DNA from: an uncultured Verrucomicrobiota bacterium
GTDB taxonomy: Bacteria > Verrucomicrobiota > Verrucomicrobiia > Opitutales > UBA9783
Direction: 5' to 3'
NCBI GenBank assembly: GCA_902495005.1
Contig: CABUVL010000003.1
Span: 71,056-135,055, forward strand
DNA length: 64,000 nucleotides
The first letter of the stretch is position 1. Each line of letters opens with the position of its first letter. The notes under the pieces were generated by a model. That model searched no databases. It worked only from the letters and a program-made list of their open reading frames with translations, and had not been told where the DNA came from. The translations under genes were made by a program, and so were the position numbers. Positions 38,665 to 47,813 of this stretch are shown here, in pieces.

Positions 38665-41088
38665 ATGACGAAAGAAGAGATGAGATTGGCCCTGGAACGG
38701 CATTTGATACAAAGTTTGGCGAGAGATAAGCAAACGGCCACCCTGCGGGATTGGTGGCTGGCGAGTTGTTACGTGGTACGCGATCAAATTTTACAGCGTT
38801 TTATTGATACGCAATCTCGCCAACATCAACAAAATGTTCGTAGGGTCTACTACTTGTCTCTGGAATATTTGATGGGCCGCCTGCTCAACACGAATGTGGA
38901 TAATTTGGGGCTCAAGGATGTCTTGACGTCCGCTTTGGCCGACGAGGGAATCGATTATGAAAAGATGCGGCAAGAGGAAGTCGATATGGGCTTGGGTAAC
39001 GGAGGCCTGGGCCGTTTGGCCGCCTGTTTCTTGGATTCTTTGGCGACCTTGAACTACCCTGCAATTGGCTATGGAATTCAATATGAGTTCGGATTGTTTA
39101 GACAGGAATTTGTTAATAATAAGCAAGAAGAGTGCCCGGATAATTGGTTGCGCTTTGGCAACCCGTGGCGTATTTTAAGGGCCGAGTGCACGCAAGAGGT
39201 TCATTTGTACGGTCGTGTTGAACAGTGCTATGACGATAAAGGCGATGCGCGTCCTAAGTGGGTGGATACAAAGACGATTTTGGGTGTTCCATGGGATGTC
39301 CCCGTCGTTGGCTACGGAGGAAAGACGATTAATTTTTTACGCCTGTGGGAATCGCGAGCGTCGGAAGATTTCGATTTCAAAACATTTAATGAAGGAGGGT
39401 ACATCGAGGCCGTGCGTGAAAAGACGGTTGGAGAAACCATTTCGAAGGTACTGTACCCCAATGATAAGACCGAAAATGGTAAAGAATTGCGACTGGCGCA
39501 GCAGTACTTTTTTGTGGCCTGTTCATTGCAGGACATCATTCGACGTTTTAAGGACTTAAATGGCAATAACTTTGATGTGCTTCCTGAAAAAGTCGTAATT
39601 CAATTGAATGACACGCATCCGGCCATTGCGGTACCGGAATTGATGCGTATTTTGATTGAGCAGGAAGGACTAGATTGGTCACGTGCGTGGCAGATTTGTC
39701 GGAAAACATTTGCCTATACCAATCATACCCTTTTGCCCGAAGCTTTGGAAAAGTGGAGCGTGCCGTTGATGGCAAAAATTCTGCCACGGCATCTGCAAAT
39801 TATTTACGAAATCAATGACTGGTTCCTCAAAAATGAAGTTCAGGAAAAGTGGCCGAATAACTTCGACATGCAAAGACGCTTGTCGATCATTGAGGAAGGC
39901 GAAACGCAGTACGTGCGGATGTCGTATTTATCTGTGGTAACCTGTTTTTCGGTCAATGGCGTTGCAAAATTGCATACAGAATTGCTTAAAACGCGCTTAT
40001 TTCCGGGTTTTTATGAATTGTATCCGTGGAAGTTCAACAATAAAACCAATGGCGTAACACCGCGGCGCTGGTTAAAATCAATCAACCCTCGTTTAAGTCA
40101 TTGGATAACGGAGCGACTCGGCGATGAAGGCTGGTTGACCGACTTGGAGCAATTACAAAAGCTGGAAGCCTGGTCAGAAGACGCTGCTTCCTTGGAAGCG
40201 TACGCCGCAATTAAGCGGGCCAACAAGTGTGATTTGGCGCAGTATATTTCGAATGTATGCCAGGTAAGGGTATCCCCGGATGCGCTGTTCGACGTCCAAA
40301 TCAAACGCTTGCACGAATACAAGCGGCAGCATTTGAATTTGTTGCACATCCTGAAGCTTTACCGGGATTTATTGCACGGAAGGCAGCCGATGGATTTTCA
40401 ACGTGTGGTGATTTTTGGCGCGAAAGCGGCCCCCGAATATTATTTGGCGAAAGAGATCATCCATGGGATTAATTTGTTGGCACAGCGAATTAATTCGGAC
40501 CATCGTATTAAGGATGCCTTAAAAGTGATATTTCTGCCCAACTATAACATTACTTTGGCGGGCAAAATTATTCCGGCAGCTGACTTGTCGGAACAAATTT
40601 CAACGGCCGGTAAGGAGGCCTCCGGCACGGGCAATATGAAGTTGGGGCTCAATGGCGCTTGTACGATCGGTACCTTGGATGGGGCGAATGTCGAAATTTT
40701 GGAAAAGGTCGGCAAGGATAACATCTTTATATTTGGGCATACCGTGGAAGAATTGGAGCAATTGAGCCGAGAGGGGTATTGCCCGTTGAATTGGTATGAA
40801 AAAGATCCCGTGTTGAAATCTTTGTTGGATTGGATGGACTCTGATTTCTTCCTAGATCACGGTCATAACCCGATGAAGGTGATTCGTTCAAGTTTGTTGC
40901 AAGGGGGAGATCCATTCTTTGTCTTGGCGGATTTTGAAAAGTATTGTACTGCGCAAAAAAAGGTTGAAGAGACGTACCGCAATCGTAATAAATGGTTAAA
41001 AATGACCTTGCTAAATACGGCTCGATTGGGTTATTTTTCCAGTGACCGTACTATTCGGGATTACGTGCAAGATATTTGGAGATTGTAG
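38665..41088 (+). CDS. glgP: glycogen/starch phosphorylase
   Basis: I choose ATG 38665 (807 residues, close to the family's 800-830) because the upstream 41 codons are not conserved in character. Signatures include RRVYYLSLEYLMGRLL, GLGNGGLGRLAACFLDS, and the pyridoxal-phosphate lysine motif EASGTGNMKLGLNG with Lys near residue 659, followed by TIGTLDGANVEI. It releases glucose-1-phosphate from glycogen; GlgC uses the same sugar phosphate for synthesis. It stands alone between two BspA-like genes. Confidence 0.96.
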   Translation: MTKEEMRLALERHLIQSLARDKQTATLRDWWLASCYVVRDQILQRFIDTQSRQHQQNVRRVYYLSLEYLMGRLLNTNVDNLGLKDVLTSALADEGIDYEKMRQEEVDMGLGNGGLGRLAACFLDSLATLNYPAIGYGIQYEFGLFRQEFVNNKQEECPDNWLRFGNPWRILRAECTQEVHLYGRVEQCYDDKGDARPKWVDTKTILGVPWDVPVVGYGGKTINFLRLWESRASEDFDFKTFNEGGYIEAVREKTVGETISKVLYPNDKTENGKELRLAQQYFFVACSLQDIIRRFKDLNGNNFDVLPEKVVIQLNDTHPAIAVPELMRILIEQEGLDWSRAWQICRKTFAYTNHTLLPEALEKWSVPLMAKILPRHLQIIYEINDWFLKNEVQEKWPNNFDMQRRLSIIEEGETQYVRMSYLSVVTCFSVNGVAKLHTELLKTRLFPGFYELYPWKFNNKTNGVTPRRWLKSINPRLSHWITERLGDEGWLTDLEQLQKLEAWSEDAASLEAYAAIKRANKCDLAQYISNVCQVRVSPDALFDVQIKRLHEYKRQHLNLLHILKLYRDLLHGRQPMDFQRVVIFGAKAAPEYYLAKEIIHGINLLAQRINSDHRIKDALKVIFLPNYNITLAGKIIPAADLSEQISTAGKEASGTGNMKLGLNGACTIGTLDGANVEILEKVGKDNIFIFGHTVEELEQLSREGYCPLNWYEKDPVLKSLLDWMDSDFFLDHGHNPMKVIRSSLLQGGDPFFVLADFEKYCTAQKKVEETYRNRNKWLKMTLLNTARLGYFSSDRTIRDYVQDIWRL

Positions 41089-41346
41089 TGGGGCGTTAAT
41101 TGAATACTTTTCGTTAAAACTATTCGTTCCTTGGGCCGGACTTTGTAAGGCCTTGCTCTTGAATGTAATAAGTGGAAAATGTTTTTCAAAAAAGTCATGA
41201 CTTCGACCTGTGTTAAATTACGACGGGCATTGGTGAAATTTAATCAATAACATCTTGAGCTAATTTATCATTTTTGTTTAACCTATGTTCTTATTTTCAT
41301 AGTATAAAAGTACTATGTGTTCAAATTAAGAATAAGAAGGTGTAAA

Positions 41347-42720
41347 ATGAAAAAGATATTAATGCCGGCGGTACTGCTGGGTAGTTTGTTGAACGCTCAA
41401 GGGGAGTGGACTTATGATCAAAATGGTCTGCACGATGAAAGTGGGCACAAGCCTAATCAAAATGAGCGTAGGCAAATTGAGAGCATTACGATTGAGGGCG
41501 TAGAAAATGTAGAAGATAAAGCTTTTGAGTATTGTGATAAACTTGCAAAAGTTACAATTTTGCATGGTGTAAAGAGTATCGGGCAGGCTGCTTTTTGCGG
41601 CTGTGAAGCATTGAAAGATGTAAGTCTTCCGAGCACGCTGGAAATTATAGGGGCTGAAGCTTTTGATAGCTGTCGTTCTCTATCGAGTATTACTATTCCC
41701 GATGGTGTAACGAGTCTGGGGGAAGATGTTTTTGGCGATTGTAGCTCGTTAAAGCGTGTCAATATTCCGGTTAGTATAGTTGAAATGAGCACGAATACTT
41801 TTATGGGCTGTGACAATTTAGAATCCATCACGATTTCCGATGTGATAGATGTCATAGGGCGTCGTGTATTATTTGGATCGAATAAATTATTGGGATTAGA
41901 ACTGCCGCCATCTGTCATTCGATTGAATAACCACGAATTGATTGAGCACGAAAGTTATGTTGTTAAGATCCCATCGCGTATAAAAGAAATCGGCGATTGT
42001 GCCTTCGACGGTTGTGAATCGATCACGGATATAATAATTCCGGCTGGGGTGACAAAGATAGGCGATTGTGCTTTTAGTTGTTGCAGTTCTTTGACGAAGG
42101 TTACAATTCCTAATGGGGTAACAAGTATCGGATGGAACGCCTTTGAATATTGTGTTTCGTTGACAAATGTAACAATTCCATCCAGTGTAACGGAGGTGGG
42201 AGCCGGTGTTTTTGCGGGTTGCGAATCCTTAAGAACAATCATAGTCCCTAACATAATTGATGTTGTTGGTCGGCACGTATTGTTCGGAAAGGATACATTG
42301 TTGGGAGTAGAGCTGCCAGCATCCGTGACGATACTGAATGACAATCGATTTGTTACCGTTGATAACAAAACAGTTTTAATCCCTTTTGAAATAAAAGAAA
42401 TAGGCGCTTGTGCATTTAATGGCTGTAGTGCGTTAACGCGTATAAAAATTCCATCGGGTATAACAAGTATAGGAGAGGGTACTTTTTCAACTTGCAGTTC
42501 ATTAACGAGCGTAACCATTCCAGAGTCTGTAACAAGTATTGAGTTCGGCGCTTTTGCAGGGTGTGGATCATTAATGGACGTAACGATCCCCAAAAATCTA
42601 GAGAACATTGGGTGGGGTGCTTTTTGGGGATGTTATTCGTTAAAAAGCATAACAATCCCACGCAAAACAATCCTATGTACAGATGTTTTCCCTAAAAATT
42701 GTCAGGTGATAAGGGAGTAA
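41347..42720 (+). CDS. BspA-like leucine-rich repeat protein (457 residues)
   Basis: Start at ATG 41347, which has the only convincing Shine-Dalgarno in the area (AAGAAGG, 7 bases upstream); an upstream GTG at 41317 is unlikely. A short signal peptide (MKKILMPAVLLGSLLNAQG) precedes about 17 LRR_5-type repeats of about 23 residues. Two atypical segments (VIDVIGRRVLFG near residue 170 and IIDVVGRHVLFG 137 residues later) interrupt the solenoid and mark a long internal duplication. It shares its terminator with the two smaller BspA-like genes but not their leader. Expected to be surface-exposed or secreted. Confidence 0.88.
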   Translation: MKKILMPAVLLGSLLNAQGEWTYDQNGLHDESGHKPNQNERRQIESITIEGVENVEDKAFEYCDKLAKVTILHGVKSIGQAAFCGCEALKDVSLPSTLEIIGAEAFDSCRSLSSITIPDGVTSLGEDVFGDCSSLKRVNIPVSIVEMSTNTFMGCDNLESITISDVIDVIGRRVLFGSNKLLGLELPPSVIRLNNHELIEHESYVVKIPSRIKEIGDCAFDGCESITDIIIPAGVTKIGDCAFSCCSSLTKVTIPNGVTSIGWNAFEYCVSLTNVTIPSSVTEVGAGVFAGCESLRTIIVPNIIDVVGRHVLFGKDTLLGVELPASVTILNDNRFVTVDNKTVLIPFEIKEIGACAFNGCSALTRIKIPSGITSIGEGTFSTCSSLTSVTIPESVTSIEFGAFAGCGSLMDVTIPKNLENIGWGAFWGCYSLKSITIPRKTILCTDVFPKNCQVIRE

Positions 42721-42746
42721 GCGCATCTTTCAGCATTACTTATTTG

Positions 42747-42778
42747 GCCAGTGGCGTTGGAGCTGCTGGCTTTTTTGT
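42747..42778 (+). terminator. family terminator, copy 2
   Basis: The same GCCAGTGGC-GTTGGA-GCTGCTGGC hairpin as at 38445, followed by TTTTTTGTTG, 27 bases after the stop of the 457-residue gene. Confidence 0.88.
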
Positions 42779-42973
42779 TGTGCAAGCATGCTGGTTGTTT
42801 GAGTGAGAGAGAGGTGGCGTTTGAATCGGAGGAAGTTTAAGTGCATTTTGCAATAAGTTTGCTGGATTTGTTTTGAATAAGATGCAAAAATAGCTTGAAG
42901 TTTTTGCTTTTTTACGCTCATTTCAATTGATTGTAAAAGAATTGAGTTGTGGAAAATAATTTACAAAAAGTGG

Positions 42974-43002
42974 TTGATTTTTCTTTACAAATTTAATAAT
43001 AT
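42974..43002 (+). promoter_or_regulatory. probable sigma-70 type promoter of the 43043 gene
   Basis: TTGATT (42974-42979), a 17-base spacer, and TAATAT (42997-43002) lie 41 bases before the start codon. The 322-base gap from 42721 contains this promoter and the terminator at 42747, nothing else. Confidence 0.5.
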
Positions 43003-43018
43003 ATTAAAGCTAATTATT

Positions 43019-43124
43019 TTTAATTAATTCAATATTAGGATTATGAACATTAAAATTGAAAGAAACCTAAAGAAATTGTTAACGCCGCTGCTACTGGGCG
43101 CCAGCTTGTTGAGCGCTTATGGAG
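43019..43124 (+). repeat. leader/signal-peptide cassette, copy 2
   Basis: 106 bases matching 37917-38022 with about three substitutions, offset by 5102 bases, covering leader and signal-peptide codons. Confidence 0.9.
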
Positions 43125-43504
43125 CGTGGTATTATGACTTAGAAAATGGCTTGCATGATGAGAAGGGAAATAAACTTAACCCTTTCGACAGGGAGTCGCG
43201 ATCGCAAATTAACAGTATCGAGATTTCAAACAATGTGACGAGCATAGGCGGTTGGGCCTTTAAGGGCTGTGACTCCTTGGAAAATATTACGATCCCGAAT
43301 TCCGTGACGAGCATAGGCGAGAGTGCGTTTGAGGGCTGTAGCTCCTTGACGAGTATTACGATCCCGAAAGGTGTGACGAGTATAGAATTTGATGCGTTTA
43401 AGGACAGCGCTTTGACGAGTATTACCCTTCCAAGAAAATTCGCAGGCCACGAAAGACGAATGGGCATTCCTAATAACTGTAAGGTACATTATTACAGTGA
43501 ATAA
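43043..43504 (+). CDS. small secreted BspA-like leucine-rich repeat protein (153 residues)
   Basis: Signal peptide nearly identical to that of the 37941 gene, then a different linker (WYYDLENGLHDEKGNKLN) that instead resembles the linker of the 457-residue protein (WTYDQNGLHDESGHKPN). Three to four LRR_5 repeats follow (SIGGWAFKGCDSLENITIP, SIGESAFEGCSSLTSITIP) and the C-terminus CKVHYYSE matches the first gene's CKVHYSE. It looks like a mosaic of the other two. A shared terminator follows. Confidence 0.85.
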   Translation: MNIKIERNLKKLLTPLLLGASLLSAYGAWYYDLENGLHDEKGNKLNPFDRESRSQINSIEISNNVTSIGGWAFKGCDSLENITIPNSVTSIGESAFEGCSSLTSITIPKGVTSIEFDAFKDSALTSITLPRKFAGHERRMGIPNNCKVHYYSE

Positions 43505-43528
43505 GATACGTAATAACTAATTTCAAAG

Positions 43529-43566
43529 GCCAGTGGCGTTGGAGCTGCTGGCCCTTTTTGTTTTGT
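43529..43566 (+). terminator. family terminator, copy 3
   Basis: GCCAGTGGC-GTTGGA-GCTGCTGGC then CCTTTTTGTTTTG, 24 bases after the stop of the 153-residue gene. The flanking 60 bases also match copy 1. Confidence 0.88.
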
Positions 43567-43787
43567 GCGATCTTTTGTCGATCAAAGGTATTGAAAGAGA
43601 ATGCGGCTGTTAGAATGAAAGGACTTGTATCGTCGCAGAATAATTTTACTTATTTCACAAGGCGTTTAATTAATTGCCTTGTTTATACGTTCGCTTGAGT
43701 GGGGTAAAAATCAGCGGCTGAATAGCTCTGGCAAAAGTTTTCAATGTTGAGCATGCACGGAGGTTCTAATTGCATTAATTGGGTCTT

Positions 43788-44282
43788 TTATTTAATAAAT
43801 TGTACGATGAGATGTAGGATAATGCAGACGACGAACGCCGCGACGATATCGTCCAGGACAACCCCCAGGCCGCCATTCAATCGCTGAATTTTTTTGATGC
43901 CCAGGGGCTTCAAAATATCAAAGCATCTAAATAAGACAAAGCCTGCCAACATGAAGGGCCAAACTGGGTAAACCTGCATAATTTTTTGCAAGCCCAAGAA
44001 GCAGAATGGCATTGCGACCATTTCATCCAAGATGATGCACGAAGGATCTTTCTTTTGCAAAATTTTTTCACCTTCATCGCACAAGATGCAAGCTAAATAG
44101 AAGCTGACCAAGCAGGCCAACAGATATTCCATTGGCTGTAAGGAATGGAAGCATAAGGTGTAATAAATGAGGCCCACAAAGCTCCCATATGTGCCCGGCA
44201 TTTTTTTGAAATGTCCGATGGGGCCTAATGTGACGCAGTTCAAAATCCAGCGTGTGGGTAAAAATTTTAACAACGGGTGCAT
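43788..44282 (-). CDS. pgpA: phosphatidylglycerophosphatase A
   Basis: 164 residues. Family features are GPIGHFKKMPGTYGSFVG near the N-terminus, LDEMVAMPFCFLGL with the metal-binding Asp/Glu, and the C-terminal FRCFDILKPLGIKKIQRLNG followed by GVVLDDIVAAF. It has three to four membrane helices. It dephosphorylates phosphatidylglycerol phosphate in the inner membrane. It follows ffh by 21 bases and is probably cotranscribed with it. Confidence 0.92.
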   Translation of the reverse strand: MHPLLKFLPTRWILNCVTLGPIGHFKKMPGTYGSFVGLIYYTLCFHSLQPMEYLLACLVSFYLACILCDEGEKILQKKDPSCIILDEMVAMPFCFLGLQKIMQVYPVWPFMLAGFVLFRCFDILKPLGIKKIQRLNGGLGVVLDDIVAAFVVCIILHLIVQFIK

Positions 44283-44303
44283 ATTTATTTACACGTAATT
44301 GTT

Positions 44304-45638
44304 TTAATTAAAAAGTGAACCGCCTTGCATTTTGATGAGTTCTTGCATCTTGCTTTTATCCATCTTCCGCAATTTCTGAAACATTTTTTTGACGTTTTGA
44401 AAATGTTTTAGAAATCGGTTAAAATCAGAAATGGACAATCCGGCGCCCTTGGCAATGCGCAGACGACGGTAGGTTGAATTGAGTAAATGTGGATGTTGAC
44501 GTTCTTGAATCGTCATTGACAGAATGAACGCCTCCATTCTTTTGAACATTTTGTCCTGAGCTTCATTAATTTGAAAGTTTGGATTGCCCGGCAACCACTT
44601 ACTTAATCCCGATAAAGGCCCCATTTTCTTCATTTGCCCCATGAGATTTAAAAAATCTTCCATTGAAAAATCCTTGGCAAATGCCCTTTGAGCCATGGCA
44701 TCCATGGTCGATGTACCAATATCTTGATTCGCTTTTTCAACGAGTGAGACGATGTCTCCCATGCCCAAGATACGGTTAACCATGCGATCGGGGTAAAATT
44801 TTTCAAGGTCGTTTATCTTTTCACCCGTTGTTACAAATTTGATGGGAACTTGAACTGTACGCCGCATGGACAAGGCTGCACCCCCTTTGGCATCTCCGTC
44901 TAACTTAGTCAAAATGACACCCGTCAGGCCCAGAGCTTCGTTGAAAACTTTGGCGATGTTGACGGCTTCTTGACCCAACGCACTGTCGGTGACCAATAAA
45001 ATTTCTTCCGGAAGAATGATGCCCTTGAGCTGCTTCAGTTCTTCAATGAGCGGCACGTCGATTTGTAACCGTCCGGCGGTATCAAAGATGAGATGGCTGC
45101 ATCCCATTTCGCTTGCGTTCTTCAAAGCTTTTTGCCCCACCTCTAAGACGTTTTTATCGTCGTAAGACAAGACGGGCACTTCTATTTGTTGCCCTAAAAC
45201 TTTGAGCTGTTCAATTGCGGCGGGACGTTGTAGATCACAGGCGATCAAGCAAGGTTTTTCGCCCAAAGACTTCAAATGTTGCGCTAATTTTGCACTACTG
45301 GTTGTTTTACCGGCGCCGTTCAAGCCAACCATTAAAATGCGCAGCGGGCGTTTTGAATCCAGGTCGGCTACTTCGTCCCCTAAGATGGAGATTAATTTGT
45401 CGTGTACCAATTTGACAACTTGTTGCCCCGGTTCAACGTTTTGAAAAACACGTTGCCCAATGCATTCCGTTTTGATCTCTTCGATAAATTTTTGAACCAC
45501 TTCAAAAGAGACGTCGGAAGCCAGCAGCGCTTGCTTGATTTCAACAAGTGCTTCGGCAATATTGGCCTCCGTTAAATTCTTCTTGCGCGATAAGCTTGAA
45601 AAGACCTTTTTTAAACGATTGGACAGTGATTCAAACAT
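44304..45638 (-). CDS. ffh: signal recognition particle protein Ffh
   Basis: About 444 residues from ATG 45638 (MFESLSNRLKKVFSSL); the ATG at 45656 would add six residues not typical of the family. The N domain is followed by the G domain with GLNGAGKTTSSAKLA, DLQRPAAIEQL, DTAGRL and the TKLDGDAKGGAALS segment. The Met-rich M domain holds the RNA-binding helix (RRLRIAKGAGLSISDFNRF). It binds signal sequences together with SRP RNA, which I did not find in this window. Confidence 0.96.
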   Translation of the reverse strand: MFESLSNRLKKVFSSLSRKKNLTEANIAEALVEIKQALLASDVSFEVVQKFIEEIKTECIGQRVFQNVEPGQQVVKLVHDKLISILGDEVADLDSKRPLRILMVGLNGAGKTTSSAKLAQHLKSLGEKPCLIACDLQRPAAIEQLKVLGQQIEVPVLSYDDKNVLEVGQKALKNASEMGCSHLIFDTAGRLQIDVPLIEELKQLKGIILPEEILLVTDSALGQEAVNIAKVFNEALGLTGVILTKLDGDAKGGAALSMRRTVQVPIKFVTTGEKINDLEKFYPDRMVNRILGMGDIVSLVEKANQDIGTSTMDAMAQRAFAKDFSMEDFLNLMGQMKKMGPLSGLSKWLPGNPNFQINEAQDKMFKRMEAFILSMTIQERQHPHLLNSTYRRLRIAKGAGLSISDFNRFLKHFQNVKKMFQKLRKMDKSKMQELIKMQGGSLFN

Positions 45639-45935
45639 GCTCTTATTACAACACAATACAATTTCATTTGAAAAGCTTTTTATCGCATTAAATTGTTCAG
45701 AGTGAAAAATAAAAATGCATTAATAGTTATGTAATTAGCTCAAAGAAGATGCGGGCTACTTGTCCATTCCTGACAGAAATTTTTCTATGGAACGTATCTG
45801 TTTTCCATTTTTTAAATCCCGAAATTTTATAAAACTGAAATTTATTTAAATTGATAATCAATAAAATAGAAATGTTCGTTCGGTAGAAATGAAATTTTTG
45901 TAAATTTTTTAGAAAAAATGTCGATTTATTAATGT

Positions 45936-46502
45936 ATGAAAACTAATATTGCTAAGTTATTAGTCATCGTTGGATTAGTAGGGCTTGTAAATGTTTCTCA
46001 AGCATACCCTGTCTTTGAGGAGACTACGGGTATCGAGGCACAAGATCAACATTATCAGAATGCCATTTACACACTCGGCATGACAAAGCCGGCGATTGAG
46101 ACTTATAAATCAATTTGGGCGGGCACGTGCGATAAAGGTTTATTGAGAGAAATAAGAGACCTCCTGGTCGATAAGGTTGATCCGGACTATTGGTTCGCAT
46201 TTTCTCGTAAGTTAAACGACCTTAAAGAGGGCTTTTTTAATTCATTTTTCCCCATTGTGATAAAGGTTGAGGACAAACAAGTGGGTTTGTCGGATAAAGT
46301 TTGTCAGCTATTAAAATGTGGAACTGCAAAGGAATTGCCCAATCATCTCATATTAACTTTATTTGTGATTAGTTACTTGACGGATGGAGAACTGGGCGAA
46401 ATTGAAGCGGCGGATGTGCCGTTAAAAGATAGTATAATCTCTACCATAGGTACTCAATACGATCATGTGTTAGATAGTTTTTTTGAGCCCGAAGGCTTTT
46501 AA
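45936..46502 (+). CDS. secreted orphan protein next to the T3SS trio (188 residues)
   Basis: A clear Sec signal peptide (MKTNIAKLLVIVGLVGLVNV, ending SQA) precedes a mostly helical, acidic mature protein with two Cys close together (CQLLKCG). I recognise no family. It lies 57 bases upstream of sctW on the same strand and may share its transcript. The Sec signal argues against it being a classical T3SS substrate; a periplasmic role or an unrelated secreted protein is more likely. The 45657-45935 upstream stretch is very AT-rich and must hold its promoter. Confidence 0.65.
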   Translation: MKTNIAKLLVIVGLVGLVNVSQAYPVFEETTGIEAQDQHYQNAIYTLGMTKPAIETYKSIWAGTCDKGLLREIRDLLVDKVDPDYWFAFSRKLNDLKEGFFNSFFPIVIKVEDKQVGLSDKVCQLLKCGTAKELPNHLILTLFVISYLTDGELGEIEAADVPLKDSIISTIGTQYDHVLDSFFEPEGF

Positions 46503-46559
46503 GATTTAATTATTTTTTAACTACTTTGGCCTTATTTATGCTTTCATAAAACTGTACTG

Positions 46560-47786
46560 ATGGATAACTCTTTAAACTTAAATACGCAAGCGGCTGTTGT
46601 GTTTACGGGAGACGTGGGGGATTCCGTAAGCAGTGAGAATACTGAAAAATGTGGCAGTTTTAATGGCAATACGGTCAATGTGAGTGAGGTGGATCCCACG
46701 ACGAAAGACGATGAAGTCATGTCTGGGATTAAGTCGGAGCAAGAAACTAAAAAGAAGAAAGCTGAAAAAGCGAGGGATAAGGGGCGCAAGGGTTGGAATA
46801 AAAATGTCAGTGAATCTCAGGAAATGAAGCAAACGAAAGGTTCATTGGATCAAAGCCAATACATGCGCAGGTTGATTCGTCAAGCCGCCAAGCAAATTGA
46901 AATGCAGGGTCAGCAACGCATGGAGTACAATGTTTCAGAACGTTCTGAAAAGTTGTATCCGGAATCTAAAGAGTCGTATAAGTTAGCGTACAAGAAATTG
47001 AATGAGTTGCCAAATGCGTCAAATCCACAATCATTTTTGTCCCAAATTTCAAGTGTTTTTTCTGATCCCGCAGAACAACATAATTCCCTTCAAATCGCAA
47101 AGCAGTCGTGGTCTGAAGAACTTGCTTTGTTGCAAGGAGGACAATTGGCTGATCTGCAACAACCGGGTCACTATCGTTCCGTAAAAGGACAATTGCAAGA
47201 GTTAGACCATAAGATTGAGTCTTTGGCTGAGCAAGGCTCTCAAGAAGAACTCGAAGGTCTAAAGGCTGAACGTGAGGTCATGCTCGCGCGTGTAGAAACG
47301 CTCAAAGAAAAGTTGGTACATGTAGAGAAAGCAAGCCAACAATTGATGGATACGTACGGTACGCGTATTAACGACAGTTATTCCTTGGCACCCGAATTGA
47401 GACGTAATGTCAACTTGTCCAACAGTCAGCAATTGATGTCTCCAAAAAGCCTGAGTGAGATTATATTGGATAAGATTTTGCCCTTGGGTAAAAACATGCC
47501 AAAGCTGCTCGACTCTGTGATGAGTGAGTTCTTTAACGAGCCTACGCTTGCCGCCAATTCAAGCCAGTCGAACTTGGATCGTTTTAGCGATAATTTGTGG
47601 CTAATTGAAAAAACACTGGTGGGAGAATTGGGAAATTTGCAAACCATCAATCAACTGGGGGACAGTAAAAATATTGGAAAATCCATTTTAGATGCCATTC
47701 AATCCATGCGGGAGCTGAAGAGTACCTGCGTATTGTCTCAGCAGACATTGAAGAACGTGCAAGCACAGTACAACATTGCTCAATGA
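46560..47786 (+). CDS. sctW: type III secretion gatekeeper, SctW/YopN/CopN-like
   Basis: 408 residues. The N-terminal 100 residues are polar and disordered, as expected of a secretion signal and chaperone-binding region (KKKKAEKARDKGRKGW). The middle contains an HrpJ-like region: SNPQSFLSQISSVFSDPAEQ, a coiled coil at about 215-270, and YGTRINDSYSLAPELRRNV, resembling the YGxxIxxgxnia segment of YopN-type proteins. It should plug the secretion apparatus until host contact. Identity rests on weak motif resemblance plus strong context: the next two genes look like tyeA and a sycN-type chaperone, the same order as in Yersinia and Pseudomonas. Confidence 0.65.
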   Translation: MDNSLNLNTQAAVVFTGDVGDSVSSENTEKCGSFNGNTVNVSEVDPTTKDDEVMSGIKSEQETKKKKAEKARDKGRKGWNKNVSESQEMKQTKGSLDQSQYMRRLIRQAAKQIEMQGQQRMEYNVSERSEKLYPESKESYKLAYKKLNELPNASNPQSFLSQISSVFSDPAEQHNSLQIAKQSWSEELALLQGGQLADLQQPGHYRSVKGQLQELDHKIESLAEQGSQEELEGLKAEREVMLARVETLKEKLVHVEKASQQLMDTYGTRINDSYSLAPELRRNVNLSNSQQLMSPKSLSEIILDKILPLGKNMPKLLDSVMSEFFNEPTLAANSSQSNLDRFSDNLWLIEKTLVGELGNLQTINQLGDSKNIGKSILDAIQSMRELKSTCVLSQQTLKNVQAQYNIAQ

Positions 47787-47813
47787 GAACGTTGGAAAAT
47801 AAAAATTTTTAGT

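Noticed and set aside
41457..42608. Long minus-strand open frames (153 and 217 residues) opposite the 457-residue BspA-like gene
   Set aside because: They arise from the repetitive LRR codons read in antisense; they lack signal peptides, motifs and sensible starts.
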